Shown one piece after another: positions 1 through 8,473 of a stretch of 64,000 nucleotides of DNA (the first letter of the stretch is position 1; every line of letters begins with the position of its first letter). The position numbers and the translations under genes are program-made. The stretch covers positions 1 through 64,000 of the forward strand of contig CAJURT010000012.1 of assembly GCA_910588875.1 (NCBI GenBank). The letters are read 5' to 3'. This DNA comes from an uncultured Lachnospiraceae bacterium (GTDB lineage: Bacteria; Bacillota; Clostridia; Lachnospirales; Lachnospiraceae). The notes beneath the pieces are model-generated. The model ran no database searches. It was not told the DNA's origin and worked only from the letters and a program-made list of their open reading frames with translations.

Positions 1-37
1 CGGAAGTTTGACAGTTGAATAGAAAGAAAAACACCTG

Positions 38-64
38 CAGGCCGCATAAAGCCTGTATTTTTTT
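38..64 (+). terminator. Hairpin at the left IS end
   Basis: CAGGC at 38-42 pairs with GCCTG at 51-55 and is followed by a T-rich run at 58-64. The hairpin sits between the IS end and the transposase promoter. It is placed to stop transcription entering from the flank. The stem is only five base pairs, so efficiency is uncertain. Confidence 0.45.
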
Positions 65-137
65 GTCAAATTTTATTGATTTTGTTGTAGCTATTTATGG
101 CTATATATGGTATAATCGGGGGTAGGAGGTATTTATC

Positions 138-1913
138 ATGAAACTTACCGTCAGCAAGTCAAAAAATTCCGCATCCTTTTATGTCCAGAAAACCATACGC
201 AAACCCAATGGCAGTGTCACTACCATTACCATAGAAAAGCTTGGCAACTTGACCGAAGTTACCGCAAAAGCCGGTGGAAAAGATCCCTATGTCTGGGCTC
301 AGGAGTATGTCAATGCATTAAACCGCAGGGAGTATGACGAAAACAAAGAAATCCTAATCAGCTACTCTCCTTCCAAACTCCTCAAAAAGGACGAACAGAA
401 GCTGTTCAACTGCGGCTATCTCTTCCTCCAAAAGATTTATTATCATTTAGGGCTGGACAAAATCTGCGGGGAAATCGCCTCACGCCATTCCTTTGCTTAT
501 GATCTGAACGATATCCTCTCCAAACTGATTTATACCAGGATCCTGTTCCCTTCTTCAAAACTCTCTTCCAATAAGCAGGCCGCAAACTTTATTGAGCAGC
601 CCACCTTCGAACTCCATGACATTTACCGGGCCCTTTCTGTCCTTTCGGAAGAGAACGACTTTATCCAGGCGCAGCTCTATAAGAACAGCCAGAACGTTCT
701 TGCGCGGAGGAAAGATATCCTCTACTATGACTGCACCAATTACTTCTTTGAACTGGAGGAAGCCGATGAATTGCGCCGTTATGGGAAAAGCAAGCAGCAT
801 CAGCCCCTGCCGATTGTTGGCATGGGCCTGTTCATGGACTATGACGGCATCCCGCTGGCATTTGACATTTATCCTGGAAATAAAAATGAGCAGCCTACCC
901 TCAAGCCCCTGGAAAAGAAAGTGATCCGTGATTATGGCCTTGGACAAATCGTTGTCTGTACCGATGCCGGGCTTTCTTCTAAAGCAAACCGCAAGTTCAA
1001 TGACCTTACGGTAAAAGGGATACCTGTCCGCAGCTTTCTCACGACCCAGTCGGTTAAGCAACTCCCTGATGATCTGAAGGCATTTGCCCTCGACCCGGAT
1101 GGCTGGCATCTGCCCGGCTCAGACGAAATCTTTAACCTCAATGATGTGGATGAAACCAGGGATTACCATAAGATTTTTTATAAAGACCGATGGATAAAAG
1201 AAGATCTTTCACAAAGGAAAATCAAGAGCGGCGCCAAGCCCCTGGAGCAGCATCTGGTGGTTTCCTTTTCACCAAAGTACAAGCATTACCAGAGAAAAAT
1301 CCGAAACGGGCAGATTGAACGGGCTAAACAGCTCATTGACAGCGGGAATTATAAGCAGAGGCCAAAAAACCAAAACGATCCCCACCGGTTCATCTACAGG
1401 GAAAAAGCGACAGCCGACGGGGAACTCTGTACAGAAGAGATTGTCTGCCTGGACACAGGCACCATCCAGGAAGAAGAACGCTATGATGGCTTCTATGCGG
1501 TATGTACAAACCTTGATGGCATAGGGGTAGATGAAATCATCCGGATCAATAAAAAACGCTGGGAAATTGAAGAATGCTTCCGGATCATGAAGACAGACTT
1601 TAAAGCGCGTCCGGTATATCTCCAGACGGAGGCACATATCCGGTCGCATTTCCTCACCTGTTTCCTCTCATTGGTTATTTACCGGATTTTAGAAAAAGAG
1701 TTAAATGAGGCATACACCTGCGAAGAGATTCTGGACACGCTGAAACATATGGTGATGGCACGTCCTGGTGAAAAACTGGGATACACACCTGTTTATACAA
1801 GAACCAATTTGACCGACGCGCTGCATGAATCAGCCGGATTCCGAACCGATTATCAGATCATAACGGATGTAAATATGAGGAAAGTGATACGGGCATCAAA
1901 GAAGAAAAAGTAA
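138..1913 (+). CDS. IS1634-family DDE transposase
   Basis: This 591-residue protein catalyses cut-and-paste movement of the surrounding IS. The DDE triad is visible: the Asp in the YYDCTNYFFE motif (about residue 200), the Asp in VVCTDAGLSS (about 276), and the Glu in RWEIEECFRIMKTDF (about 475). The length and N-terminal domain match IS1634 transposases of Firmicutes, and the reading frame is intact. The start has an AGGAGGT ribosome-binding site at 123-130 with good spacing, and a TATAAT -10 box lies at 111-116 with only a weak -35. The intact frame, promoter and ends suggest an element that could still move. No passenger gene is present. Confidence 0.95.
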   Translation: MKLTVSKSKNSASFYVQKTIRKPNGSVTTITIEKLGNLTEVTAKAGGKDPYVWAQEYVNALNRREYDENKEILISYSPSKLLKKDEQKLFNCGYLFLQKIYYHLGLDKICGEIASRHSFAYDLNDILSKLIYTRILFPSSKLSSNKQAANFIEQPTFELHDIYRALSVLSEENDFIQAQLYKNSQNVLARRKDILYYDCTNYFFELEEADELRRYGKSKQHQPLPIVGMGLFMDYDGIPLAFDIYPGNKNEQPTLKPLEKKVIRDYGLGQIVVCTDAGLSSKANRKFNDLTVKGIPVRSFLTTQSVKQLPDDLKAFALDPDGWHLPGSDEIFNLNDVDETRDYHKIFYKDRWIKEDLSQRKIKSGAKPLEQHLVVSFSPKYKHYQRKIRNGQIERAKQLIDSGNYKQRPKNQNDPHRFIYREKATADGELCTEEIVCLDTGTIQEEERYDGFYAVCTNLDGIGVDEIIRINKKRWEIEECFRIMKTDFKARPVYLQTEAHIRSHFLTCFLSLVIYRILEKELNEAYTCEEILDTLKHMVMARPGEKLGYTPVYTRTNLTDALHESAGFRTDYQIITDVNMRKVIRASKKKK

Positions 1914-1941
1914 TAATATATAGCTACATTTTGGATAGCTA

Positions 1942-1986
1942 AAAAATCCGTAGAAAGCCTTGTTTTGAGGCGATCTACGGATTTTT
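1942..1986 (+). terminator. Terminator at the right IS end
   Basis: A 12-bp perfect stem (1942-1953 with 1975-1986) starts with an A-run and ends with a T-run, so it can work in both directions. A further GCCT/AGGC pairing (1957-1960 with 1968-1971) lies inside. It follows the transposase stop and sits just inside the right inverted repeat. Confidence 0.75.
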
Positions 1987-2093
1987 ACTGTCAAACATGG
2001 GATTGTACCATCTCGCCGGGTTTTTTTCAACCGGTCAGTTAGGCCTTATCTTTATCTTTATCTTTATTGCCAAATAAAAAATCCTATGAAACG

Positions 2094-2123
2094 AAAAAAC
2101 GGCCAGCACACCAATGTGTGCTG
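2094..2123 (-). terminator. Terminator of the PadR/membrane-protein operon
   Basis: The stem CAGCACAC (2104-2111) pairs with GTGTGCTG (2116-2123) around a 4-base loop. On the minus strand it is followed by a T-run (2094-2100 read in reverse). It lies directly downstream of the membrane protein gene. Confidence 0.75.
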
Positions 2124-2135
2124 ACGCGTTTACTT

Positions 2136-3653
2136 TCACTGCCTGGCATAGGCTTTGGGCGGCTCTGATGCGGCCTCCCCTATCACACGGTCATACCGGT
2201 AAGCCGAAAATATAAATCCCAGCAGCGCCATATTAACCAAAATACTGATCCTTCCCTCAGATATCAAAGGAAGATTGGTAAAAGAAGCATACTGATATCC
2301 AAAATTCCCGAGCGTATAGAGAATCCCCTCCATAAGCAGGCAGATTCCACAACAGCAGGACAGGGAGAAGGCCAGATTTCCCCTTATTTTCCGGATACAG
2401 GCAAACAATAACAGATAAAATCCGCCAATAGCCCCCAAAAACACTGCCCCTGCCAACCATCCGAAAAGCAGAATGCAAAGGGCAATCCAATAGTTATTGT
2501 GGTAATGCTGAGGCAGGATATCCCATAGCCGGACATTGGATTCATCAAAATGTACATAGCGGGGACTCCCTCCTTCCTCCCGCGCCTTCATGACCGCTGC
2601 CTTAAACTCCTGCTCTTCTTCCTCTGTATGATAGACGGCATAAATGCCGACCTGCTTGGGATCCCTCCTTTCAAAATACCAGGCGCCGGTTCCATAATCC
2701 ATCAGTTCCTGGGGCGTCAGACTGATCCCCCCAATCAAGGGCGTCTCTGAAAGCAGGCGGCGGATCAGGGCGCTGTTGTAGGTGTCGTCCCAGGTGGAAC
2801 GGATATGCCCGTCCGGATTCACAAACTGCTGGAACGTCTCCCGCCTGTAGCCTGTACAGACAAACAGGCAGCCCACAACCGCCGATCCCAAAAGAATGGT
2901 TCCATAAATCCCCTTGCGCCCCAGGCTGTCCCCAGTAAAAATATCCCGGCGGTTCATCATCAGCAGAGTTCCTGACACACCTGCTGCCAGAACGGCACAT
3001 GCGGAAAGGTCACGTCCATAGTTCTTATAAAAACCAGGCAGGAAAATACAGGCGCCTCCCATTGCCAAAACCAGCAATATTATTTTCCTTCCGTGCCGCC
3101 GCAGGCGATAGGCCAGAAGAATCAAAAACGGGGCAAACAGCAGAATCCCAAAATACCGGAAATATCCTATTCTCCAAAAGGGAACCGCCTTCTGTGTGCA
3201 CAGGCATTCCCCAGCCAAAAACAAACCGCCAGCCAGGGGCAGCAGCCATTTGGAATGCCGCAGGATAAAGGGATATCCTTTCCAGGACACCAGCGCCAAA
3301 GTCAGGAATCCGGGTATATAATACAAATATCCATTGGAAAACTGCTCCGGGCTCCAGAACATGGAAGCAGTCCCGGCAAAACCTAAAAAGAGCAGCAAAA
3401 AAGTGACGGTTATGAGAGCCGGTGCCTTCTGGATCTGGTGGACCCTGTTGAGTTGTGTGCCAATCACAACCGGATCCCCCATGTCCCGGACCGCCAGCTT
3501 TCCTGCCTCCTCACGGGGAATTCCCTGAGCCTCATATTCCTCCGTCCTGTCAAAAATATGTTCCTCCAATTCCTGGCTAAGAACACCCCGCAGAGGTTTA
3601 TAAGCGATCTGCTCCTCCACTGTTTCCAAAAAATCCTTCCTATAATCCGCCAA
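2136..3653 (-). CDS. Multi-pass membrane protein with a permease-prefix (DUF1700-like) N-terminus
   Basis: The roughly 80-residue soluble N-terminus carries the helical signature of the prefix domain found in proteins paired with PadR regulators (ETVEEQIAY, then EELEEH-type helices and REEAGKLAVRDMGDP). About ten hydrophobic segments follow. The start is best taken as TTG at 3653: a GGGAGG lies 8 bases upstream, inside the end of the PadR gene, whereas the GTG at 3662 is too close to it. The gene overlaps the PadR gene by about 14 bases, so the two are translationally linked. In this gene pair the membrane protein is usually the regulated effector, often linked to envelope or antimicrobial stress. 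No specific activity can be read from the sequence. Confidence 0.8.
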   Translation of the reverse strand: MADYRKDFLETVEEQIAYKPLRGVLSQELEEHIFDRTEEYEAQGIPREEAGKLAVRDMGDPVVIGTQLNRVHQIQKAPALITVTFLLLFLGFAGTASMFWSPEQFSNGYLYYIPGFLTLALVSWKGYPFILRHSKWLLPLAGGLFLAGECLCTQKAVPFWRIGYFRYFGILLFAPFLILLAYRLRRHGRKIILLVLAMGGACIFLPGFYKNYGRDLSACAVLAAGVSGTLLMMNRRDIFTGDSLGRKGIYGTILLGSAVVGCLFVCTGYRRETFQQFVNPDGHIRSTWDDTYNSALIRRLLSETPLIGGISLTPQELMDYGTGAWYFERRDPKQVGIYAVYHTEEEEQEFKAAVMKAREEGGSPRYVHFDESNVRLWDILPQHYHNNYWIALCILLFGWLAGAVFLGAIGGFYLLLFACIRKIRGNLAFSLSCCCGICLLMEGILYTLGNFGYQYASFTNLPLISEGRISILVNMALLGFIFSAYRYDRVIGEAASEPPKAYARQ

Positions 3654-3978
3654 AAAGCACACCTCCCATCACCTGGTTAACCGCTGCCTCGTAGGTCTTC
3701 CATTCTTCTGTCTTCTCCCTGAGCAGTCTTTTCCCATGGGAAGTGATCTCATAGTACTTTCTGACCCGCCCGTTCTGGGCTGTTTTCTGGAAACTGGCCA
3801 CAGCCCCCTGCTGCTCCAGCCCATGCAAAACCGGGTACAAAGTACCCTCCTTAAGTTGGAATACCATCTGGCTCTGCCGTTCCAGTTCCCGGATAATCTG
3901 ATATCCATACATGCTCTCCTGCTCCAAAAGACGCAGCACCAGCATAGACGTGCCAAGCGCCATGTAACGTTTGTCCAT
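3640..3978 (-). CDS. PadR-family transcriptional regulator
   Basis: A 112-residue winged-helix repressor with the family core: MYGYQIIREL in the first helices, then LKEGTLYPVLHGLEQQGAV in the recognition helix and wing, and RVRKYYEIT in the wing. The short C-terminal helix is the dimerisation part. The start at 3978 is preceded by AAAGGAG; the open frame extends further upstream but that part is not protein-like and covers the promoter. It is the first gene of a two-gene operon with the membrane protein. Its own promoter is overlaid by a long palindrome, the standard arrangement for PadR autorepression. The signal that relieves repression is not known. Confidence 0.93.
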   Translation of the reverse strand: MDKRYMALGTSMLVLRLLEQESMYGYQIIRELERQSQMVFQLKEGTLYPVLHGLEQQGAVASFQKTAQNGRVRKYYEITSHGKRLLREKTEEWKTYEAAVNQVMGGVLFGGL

Positions 3979-4011
3979 AGAAAACTCCTTTCTTTGGATA
4001 CCAAAGCAACA

Positions 4012-4068
4012 ATACCTTGGTAATCTATGTATATACCCCATTATACATAGATTACCAAGGTATGTCAA
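4012..4068 (-). promoter_or_regulatory. PadR promoter inside a 44-base palindrome
   Basis: On the minus strand a consensus TTGACA (4068-4063) is followed after exactly 17 bases by TATAAT (4045-4040). A perfect inverted repeat with 22-bp arms (4012-4033 and 4042-4063, 8-base spacer) covers the -10 box and the whole spacer and touches the -35. This fits an operator at which PadR blocks its own polymerase binding. Binding itself is inferred. Confidence 0.85.
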
Positions 4069-4277
4069 GAGTTCCTTCTCCGGCGTAAACGGGGACATCT
4101 CCCAGCGCCAATCCCCATCCCAAAAACGCTTTGCGGGCCAAAAACAAAAAGTTTTGGAATTCGCCACAAAACCGTAAGCGAAAATAAATACTTTTTCCTC
4201 CCGTTTCCTGTATACTAAAGTAGTATCTGATCAAAAATCTTTTGGCCAATGCAGGATGCCATAGTTGGGAGGAGTCT

Positions 4278-5030
4278 ATGATAAAATACAAAGCCTGTGC
4301 TCTGGGAACCTTATGTGTACTGTTATTCACTGCCTGCGGAAACCAGGGCAGCGCCCCGCTTCCCCCTGGGGAACCGGGGATTCTTAAAGTCGAAACGTCA
4401 GACCGCCAGGTCATCACAGTGAACAGCCGGGAAACCGTAAAGGTGGTGCCGGATCTGGCAGAGATCATCTATGCCGTGGCTACCGAGAATAAGGATGCTT
4501 CGGCCTGCCAAGCCGAGAACAAAGAAAAGTTAAGCCAATTGGTGGAAACGCTGAAACAATTGGGTGTGGAGGAAACTTCCATACAGACCTCCGCTTTTGA
4601 CTTGAATCCCAGGCATGACTGGGAAAGGAATGGAGCGATTATCGGCTATGAGGCAATCACCCAGGTGACCGTAACCGGCATCCCCCTGGAACAGGCAGGC
4701 CTTGTGATGGAAAAATCGGTGGAATCCGGGGTAAACCAGATCCAGTCTGTATCCTTCCTTTCCAGCAGCTACGATGAATGTTACCAGGAAGCACTGAAAA
4801 TGGCCGTGTCACAGGCTGAGGAAAAAGCCCAGGCACTGGCAGAAGCCAGCGGCTGCACTCTGGGCAAACCCGTACAGATTCTGGAACACACCGCCGATGA
4901 CCGTTACCGTTACGCCAACGAAGCCAAACTGAGCCGGAACACTGCCGCCATGGACAGCGCCGAGGCGGAAGTTATGCCTGGTGAAATTGAAGTAGAGGCA
5001 AACATCAGCGTGGAATATGCGATCCAATAA
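4278..5030 (+). CDS. SIMPL-domain (DUF541) lipoprotein
   Basis: A 250-residue exported lipoprotein. A short basic N-terminus (MIKYK) leads into a hydrophobic segment and the lipobox LFTAC with Cys near residue 19. A linker is followed by a SIMPL domain: VVPDLAEI, the VETLKQLGVEETSIQT segment, RHDWERNG, then GYEAITQVTV. The start at 4278 has GGGAGGAG upstream; the upstream in-frame ATG at 4242 lacks one. SIMPL proteins are cell-surface or periplasmic folds of largely unsettled function, reported in stress contexts. The gene diverges from the PadR operon and may share regulation, but no second operator is evident. Confidence 0.88.
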   Translation: MIKYKACALGTLCVLLFTACGNQGSAPLPPGEPGILKVETSDRQVITVNSRETVKVVPDLAEIIYAVATENKDASACQAENKEKLSQLVETLKQLGVEETSIQTSAFDLNPRHDWERNGAIIGYEAITQVTVTGIPLEQAGLVMEKSVESGVNQIQSVSFLSSSYDECYQEALKMAVSQAEEKAQALAEASGCTLGKPVQILEHTADDRYRYANEAKLSRNTAAMDSAEAEVMPGEIEVEANISVEYAIQ

Positions 5031-5041
5031 AAGGGCCGCAA

Positions 5042-5263
5042 TCACCACTCTCTTCTGATCTCCTTCTCTTCCACTCCATACCAATTCAGGAAATTTTGAA
5101 GATCTTTCTCTCCCCGCACCACCATCAGGTCTTCAAATTTTCCTGTTTTTTCATCCCGGAACCCCGCCACCTTCTCCCCGGTGCAAATGCTGGCCCGGAT
5201 CACCGGGATCTTCCCCGCCTTGTCATACTCCACCTGCTTTTTCCCATTCTTTTTCCAGAACAT
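5042..5263 (-). CDS. Small conserved protein of unknown function
   Basis: This 73-residue protein starts with a basic tract (MFWKKNGKKQ) and carries IPVIRASICTGEKVAGF and a GKFEDLMVVR segment. I recognise it as a small family of Clostridia but no activity is known; the label aspartate dehydrogenase sometimes attached to such proteins has no support here. The start has AGGAGGAG 7 bases upstream. It ends 12 bases from the convergent SIMPL gene. Confidence 0.7.
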   Translation of the reverse strand: MFWKKNGKKQVEYDKAGKIPVIRASICTGEKVAGFRDEKTGKFEDLMVVRGEKDLQNFLNWYGVEEKEIRREW

Positions 5264-5458
5264 TCCTTTCTCCTCCTATGCTGTCCCCGCTTCTTTCCCC
5301 TGTATAAAACTGTACCAGAATCCCCCGTCAAAATCAAGTAATCCATCCTTATTTTACTTCAAACCCGCAGCACCTTACCCCTGCCAGAATTCTCCTCTCC
5401 CCTTCCCTCTCCCCAAGGCGTACCTGCCTTGAAAAATAAATATTTGATTAAATTCTTC

Positions 5459-5487
5459 TTGCTTTTTCATAAAAACAACTCTATAAT
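5459..5487 (+). promoter_or_regulatory. Sigma-A promoter of the DUF805 gene
   Basis: TTGCTT (5459-5464) and TATAAT (5482-5487) are separated by 17 bases and lie about 55 bases upstream of the DUF805 start. The stretch 5264-5458 before it shows no gene. Confidence 0.75.
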
Positions 5488-5543
5488 AATACTGCGGTGA
5501 ATTTTGGGATTCACCAGTACTATACATAAGGAGGTTAACCATC

Positions 5544-5897
5544 ATGGGATTTACAGAAGCAATTTCCAGCGCATTCCGTCAGTATGTGAACTTTTCCGGC
5601 CGCGCACGCCGCAGTGAATTTTGGTATTTCTACCTGTTCAATGTAATCATGAGCGTTATTATTAATATACTGACTTTCGTCGTACCGGCATTTGCCATTG
5701 TAGGCGGGATTTATTCCCTGGCTGTGATGCTGCCGAGCCTTGCCCTGGCATGGCGCCGGATGCATGACATCGGCCGCAGCGGTGCATGGAATCTTATCAG
5801 CCTTGTTCCCCTGGTAGGCTGGATTCTTGTTCTTGTCTGGTATTGCAAGGACAGCGAATATGCAGAGAACAAATATGGCCCTGCACTCAAAAGATAA
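5544..5897 (+). CDS. DUF805 inner-membrane protein
   Basis: A 117-residue protein with the DUF805 hallmarks: FSGRARRSEFWYF after the first amphipathic helix, three to four hydrophobic helices, and the loop AWRRMHDIGRSGAWNL. Family members (for example E. coli YhaH) are small membrane proteins of unknown role. A strong AAGGAGG ribosome-binding site and consensus promoter indicate good expression. It ends in a shared terminator with the convergent cfa gene. Confidence 0.93.
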   Translation: MGFTEAISSAFRQYVNFSGRARRSEFWYFYLFNVIMSVIINILTFVVPAFAIVGGIYSLAVMLPSLALAWRRMHDIGRSGAWNLISLVPLVGWILVLVWYCKDSEYAENKYGPALKR

Positions 5898-5947
5898 AAA
5901 ACAGCCCTGGAACCCGCATCTTTACGGAACCTCCAGGGTTGTTTTTT
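5896..5947. terminator. Bidirectional terminator between the DUF805 gene and cfa
   Basis: The stem AACAGCCCTGGA pairs with TCCAGGGTTGTT (with G-U pairs). It is flanked by an A-run at 5896-5901 and a T-run at 5942-5947, so it can serve both convergent genes. Confidence 0.85.
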
Positions 5948-5951
5948 GATT

Positions 5952-7115
5952 TTATACCACCCGCACCATCGGCAGTTCGTTGTTTACTCCCTTTGACATC
6001 AGGATCTGATGCAGATCCACGATCCCTTGATGGAATGCCGCCCCGCAAGCTGCCAAATATAACTCCCACATCCTCACAAATTCTTCTCCCCGCTCTTTTG
6101 TAATCCTCTCCCTATGCTTCCGGAAATTATCCAGCCAGCACAGCAGCGTCCTCGTATAATGCAGGCGCAGGCTCTCCACATCCAATGTCCGGAAATCATA
6201 TTCCGGAAGAAGATCCACCACCTCCCGGAGGCTGGGGATCACCCCGCCCGGGAATATATATTTGCGGAGAAAAGGATCCCCGGCATGTTCCTTCTGTGCA
6301 CTGATAAAATGCAGCAAAAACAGCCCCCCTGGCTTTAATATCTCCCCAATATGCTTTAAAAACATACCATAATTGCCACGTCCCACATGCTCCAGCATTC
6401 CCACGCTAACCACCCGGTCAAACTGCAGCCCGCTCTTAGGGAGTTCCCGGTAATCCATCAGCCTTACTTCCAGAAAACCTTCCAGGTGCTGTTCCTTAAT
6501 CTCTTTGGAAAATTGCTGGTACTGTTCCTTACTCAACGTAATCCCCACCCCCTTCACCCCGTAACGCCTGGCTGCCCTCATCAGCAGAAACCCCCATCCG
6601 CACCCCACATCAAGAAGGGTCATCCCCATCTCAAGATGCAGTTTTTTCAAAATAAGGTCTGCCTTGGCCACCTGCGCCTCAAACAGGCTGTCTCCCGGGT
6701 TTTTAAAGTAACCGCAGGAATAACTCATGGTTTCATCGAGCCAAAGACGGTAAAAATCGTTGCCGATATCATAGTGGGAAGAGACCTCCTGCTGTTGCTT
6801 TTTTGCCGCCAGCGAGGAATGCAGCAGGCCATGCAGGGCAGCAGGGCTTAACCGGAAATGCTCTATCTGCCCCAAAAACATGTCCAGTACCTCATAAAGA
6901 TCCCGGTCAATCTCCACATCCCCCCGGATATAAGCCTCCCCCAAAGCCAAAGAAGTGCTCCTTAACAATTCTCTTTTGGGGATATCCCGGTTCAGCTTAA
7001 CCTTAAACTGGGCCGGCCCCGTCCCAAATGCCTGAAATTCCCTGGCGGTTTCCAACTCAAACGCCACCGGGACTAAATCCTTAAGATACTGGCTGATATA
7101 ACTCCTCCTGCGCAT
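5952..7115 (-). CDS. cfa: Cyclopropane-fatty-acyl-phospholipid synthase
   Basis: A 387-residue SAM-dependent enzyme that adds a methylene bridge across cis double bonds of membrane phospholipid acyl chains. An N-terminal lipid-binding domain (about 1-110, with GEAYIRGDVEID) is followed by the Rossmann methyltransferase: LDVGCGWG (SAM loop, about residue 171), GITLSKEQ, and VSVGMLEHVG. The YSCGYF segment before it is conserved in the family. The start has AAAGGTG 5 bases upstream. The length is typical. It is monocistronic by layout, with a terminator behind it. The enzyme usually acts in stationary phase or acid stress. Confidence 0.95.
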   Translation of the reverse strand: MRRRSYISQYLKDLVPVAFELETAREFQAFGTGPAQFKVKLNRDIPKRELLRSTSLALGEAYIRGDVEIDRDLYEVLDMFLGQIEHFRLSPAALHGLLHSSLAAKKQQQEVSSHYDIGNDFYRLWLDETMSYSCGYFKNPGDSLFEAQVAKADLILKKLHLEMGMTLLDVGCGWGFLLMRAARRYGVKGVGITLSKEQYQQFSKEIKEQHLEGFLEVRLMDYRELPKSGLQFDRVVSVGMLEHVGRGNYGMFLKHIGEILKPGGLFLLHFISAQKEHAGDPFLRKYIFPGGVIPSLREVVDLLPEYDFRTLDVESLRLHYTRTLLCWLDNFRKHRERITKERGEEFVRMWELYLAACGAAFHQGIVDLHQILMSKGVNNELPMVRVV

Positions 7116-7195
7116 ACTGTCACCTTTCCGAAGCTTTTTTCTGTATGACAGTATTCCCCTCCCGGGGCTCCCCTAAACCAAAAGGCAAGGGTTAT

Positions 7196-7783
7196 TTAAA
7201 ACAATCTCCACCCTCTCCCCATCAGTTCCCGGCACACCCGTCCAACCGGCAGTCCGACCACATTGTTATAGTCTCCCCGGATCCCTTCAATGAAAGCGGC
7301 AAAATATCCCTGGATCCCGTAAGCACCCGCTTTATCCATCGGCTCTCCCGTAGCCACATACCATGCAATCTGCTCCCGGCTCATCGGGCACACCTGCACA
7401 TCTGTCCGCTCCGCAAAGGCCAGCCGTTCCCCCGAAGGGCCAAATATCATGAAAACCCCCGTGTACACCTGATGCTCCCTGCCCTGTAAAAGCCCGATCA
7501 TCTGCACTGCCTCCGCCTCTGATCCCGGCTTCCCCAGGATTTTCCCGTCCACGGACACCACCGTATCCGCACCAATCACCACCATCGGGCCTTCCCTTTT
7601 CTCACATACCGAAAACACGTCTTCCGCTTTCTGCCGCGACAACTCCTGCACAATCTGCCCCGGCTCCCTGCCGGTAACCGCCTCTTTAATCCGGCTGGGA
7701 ATGATTTCCGGCATCAGCCCTACCTGGTGCAAAAGTTCCCTGCGCCTTGGGGATGCGGACGCTAATACCACCAGTCCATTCAT
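7196..7783 (-). CDS. maf: Maf-family nucleotide pyrophosphatase
   Basis: This 195-residue protein hydrolyses non-canonical or standard nucleoside triphosphates to monophosphates. It has the Maf signature LASASPRRRELL at the N-terminus, VIGADTVVSVDGKILGKP in the middle, and the GAYGIQGY motif near residue 150. The start at 7783 is chosen for its AAAGGAGGG; an upstream ATG at 7822 would add a very basic, unlikely tail. Known roles are house-cleaning of nucleotides and effects on septum formation. It diverges from the YdcZ transporter gene. Confidence 0.93.
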   Translation of the reverse strand: MNGLVVLASASPRRRELLHQVGLMPEIIPSRIKEAVTGREPGQIVQELSRQKAEDVFSVCEKREGPMVVIGADTVVSVDGKILGKPGSEAEAVQMIGLLQGREHQVYTGVFMIFGPSGERLAFAERTDVQVCPMSREQIAWYVATGEPMDKAGAYGIQGYFAAFIEGIRGDYNNVVGLPVGRVCRELMGRGWRLF

Positions 7784-7919
7784 CCTTTTCCCTCCTTTCC
7801 TTTTTCCTCTCTGCCGCCCCATTATATCCTGAAAAAAATATCTTGTACAGAATATTTTTTCCCTGCCCTGCTAAAACTAGGGAAAACAACTAAACCATCA
7901 AAAGTCTGGAGGTTTCTCT

Positions 7920-8354
7920 ATGTGGGGATTTCTGATTGCACTGCTCTCCGGCGCCCTGATGAGCATCCAGGGCGTCCTAAACACAGAAGCCACGAAGCAG
8001 ACCGGGATCTGGGTCGCAGCCGGGTGGGTTCAGCTGACAGCCTTTTTCACCTGTGTTGCCCTATGGTTCTTTGCTGACAAAAGCCCGGCCCTGGCCATCC
8101 TGCAGGTCCGGCCCTGGTATATGCTTTTAGGAGGCCTGATCGGCGCCTTCATCACCTTTACCGTAATCAAAAGCATGGACGGCTTAGGCCCCGCCAAGGC
8201 AACCCTGCTGATCGTGGTTACCCAGATCATTGTCGCCTACGCCATCGAACTGTTCGGCCTTTTCGGCGTGGAAAAAGCTTCCTTCGAGTGGAAAAAACTC
8301 ATCGGCGCCGCAATCGCCATCGCCGGAATCATCGTATTCCGCTGGGGTTCCTGA
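7920..8354 (+). CDS. YdcZ-type DMT transporter (DUF606)
   Basis: A 144-residue membrane protein with five hydrophobic helices. It matches the half-size DMT family (DUF606/YdcZ), with an N-terminal ALLSGALMSIQGVLNTE and the PWYMLLGGLIGAF and GLGPAKATLLIVVTQI segments. Members of this size act as homodimers or with a paralogue; the substrate is not known. A GGAGG lies 8 bases before the ATG. No paralogue is adjacent. Confidence 0.9.
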   Translation: MWGFLIALLSGALMSIQGVLNTEATKQTGIWVAAGWVQLTAFFTCVALWFFADKSPALAILQVRPWYMLLGGLIGAFITFTVIKSMDGLGPAKATLLIVVTQIIVAYAIELFGLFGVEKASFEWKKLIGAAIAIAGIIVFRWGS

Positions 8355-8437
8355 GGCACTGCTGCCAAGAGGCCTCTTTTTAGGCAGCCGGCTTTTCTTT
8401 CCGCCAGCCTTGTCAAAGCGTGCCTCCCTCCAACCCA

Positions 8438-8470
8438 AAGGGGCCTGCCGCAAAATGCGGCAAGCCCCTT
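8438..8470 (-). terminator. Terminator after asp23
   Basis: A 14-bp stem (AAGGGGCCTGCCGC with GCGGCAAGCCCCTT, one wobble) encloses a 5-base loop. It lies 4 bases past the stop of the Asp23 gene. The T-run is weak. Confidence 0.7.
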
Positions 8471-8473
8471 GTT

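Larger units (their letters stand above)
6..1996 (+). mobile_element. IS1634-type insertion sequence
   Basis: The element has one transposase gene and matching ends. The sequence GTTTGACAGT at 6-15 is the exact reverse complement of ACTGTCAAAC at 1987-1996, which gives 10-bp terminal inverted repeats. The distance from these ends to the transposase is short on both sides, as expected for a single-gene IS. The family produces long, variable target duplications. Only five bases lie left of the element in this window, so a duplication cannot be checked. Both ends carry a hairpin with a T-run that would block read-through transcription. Confidence 0.85.

Noticed and set aside
2046..2067. Short TTTATC tandem repeat downstream of the IS
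   Set aside because: Only three to four copies with no gene or binding context; simple-sequence noise.
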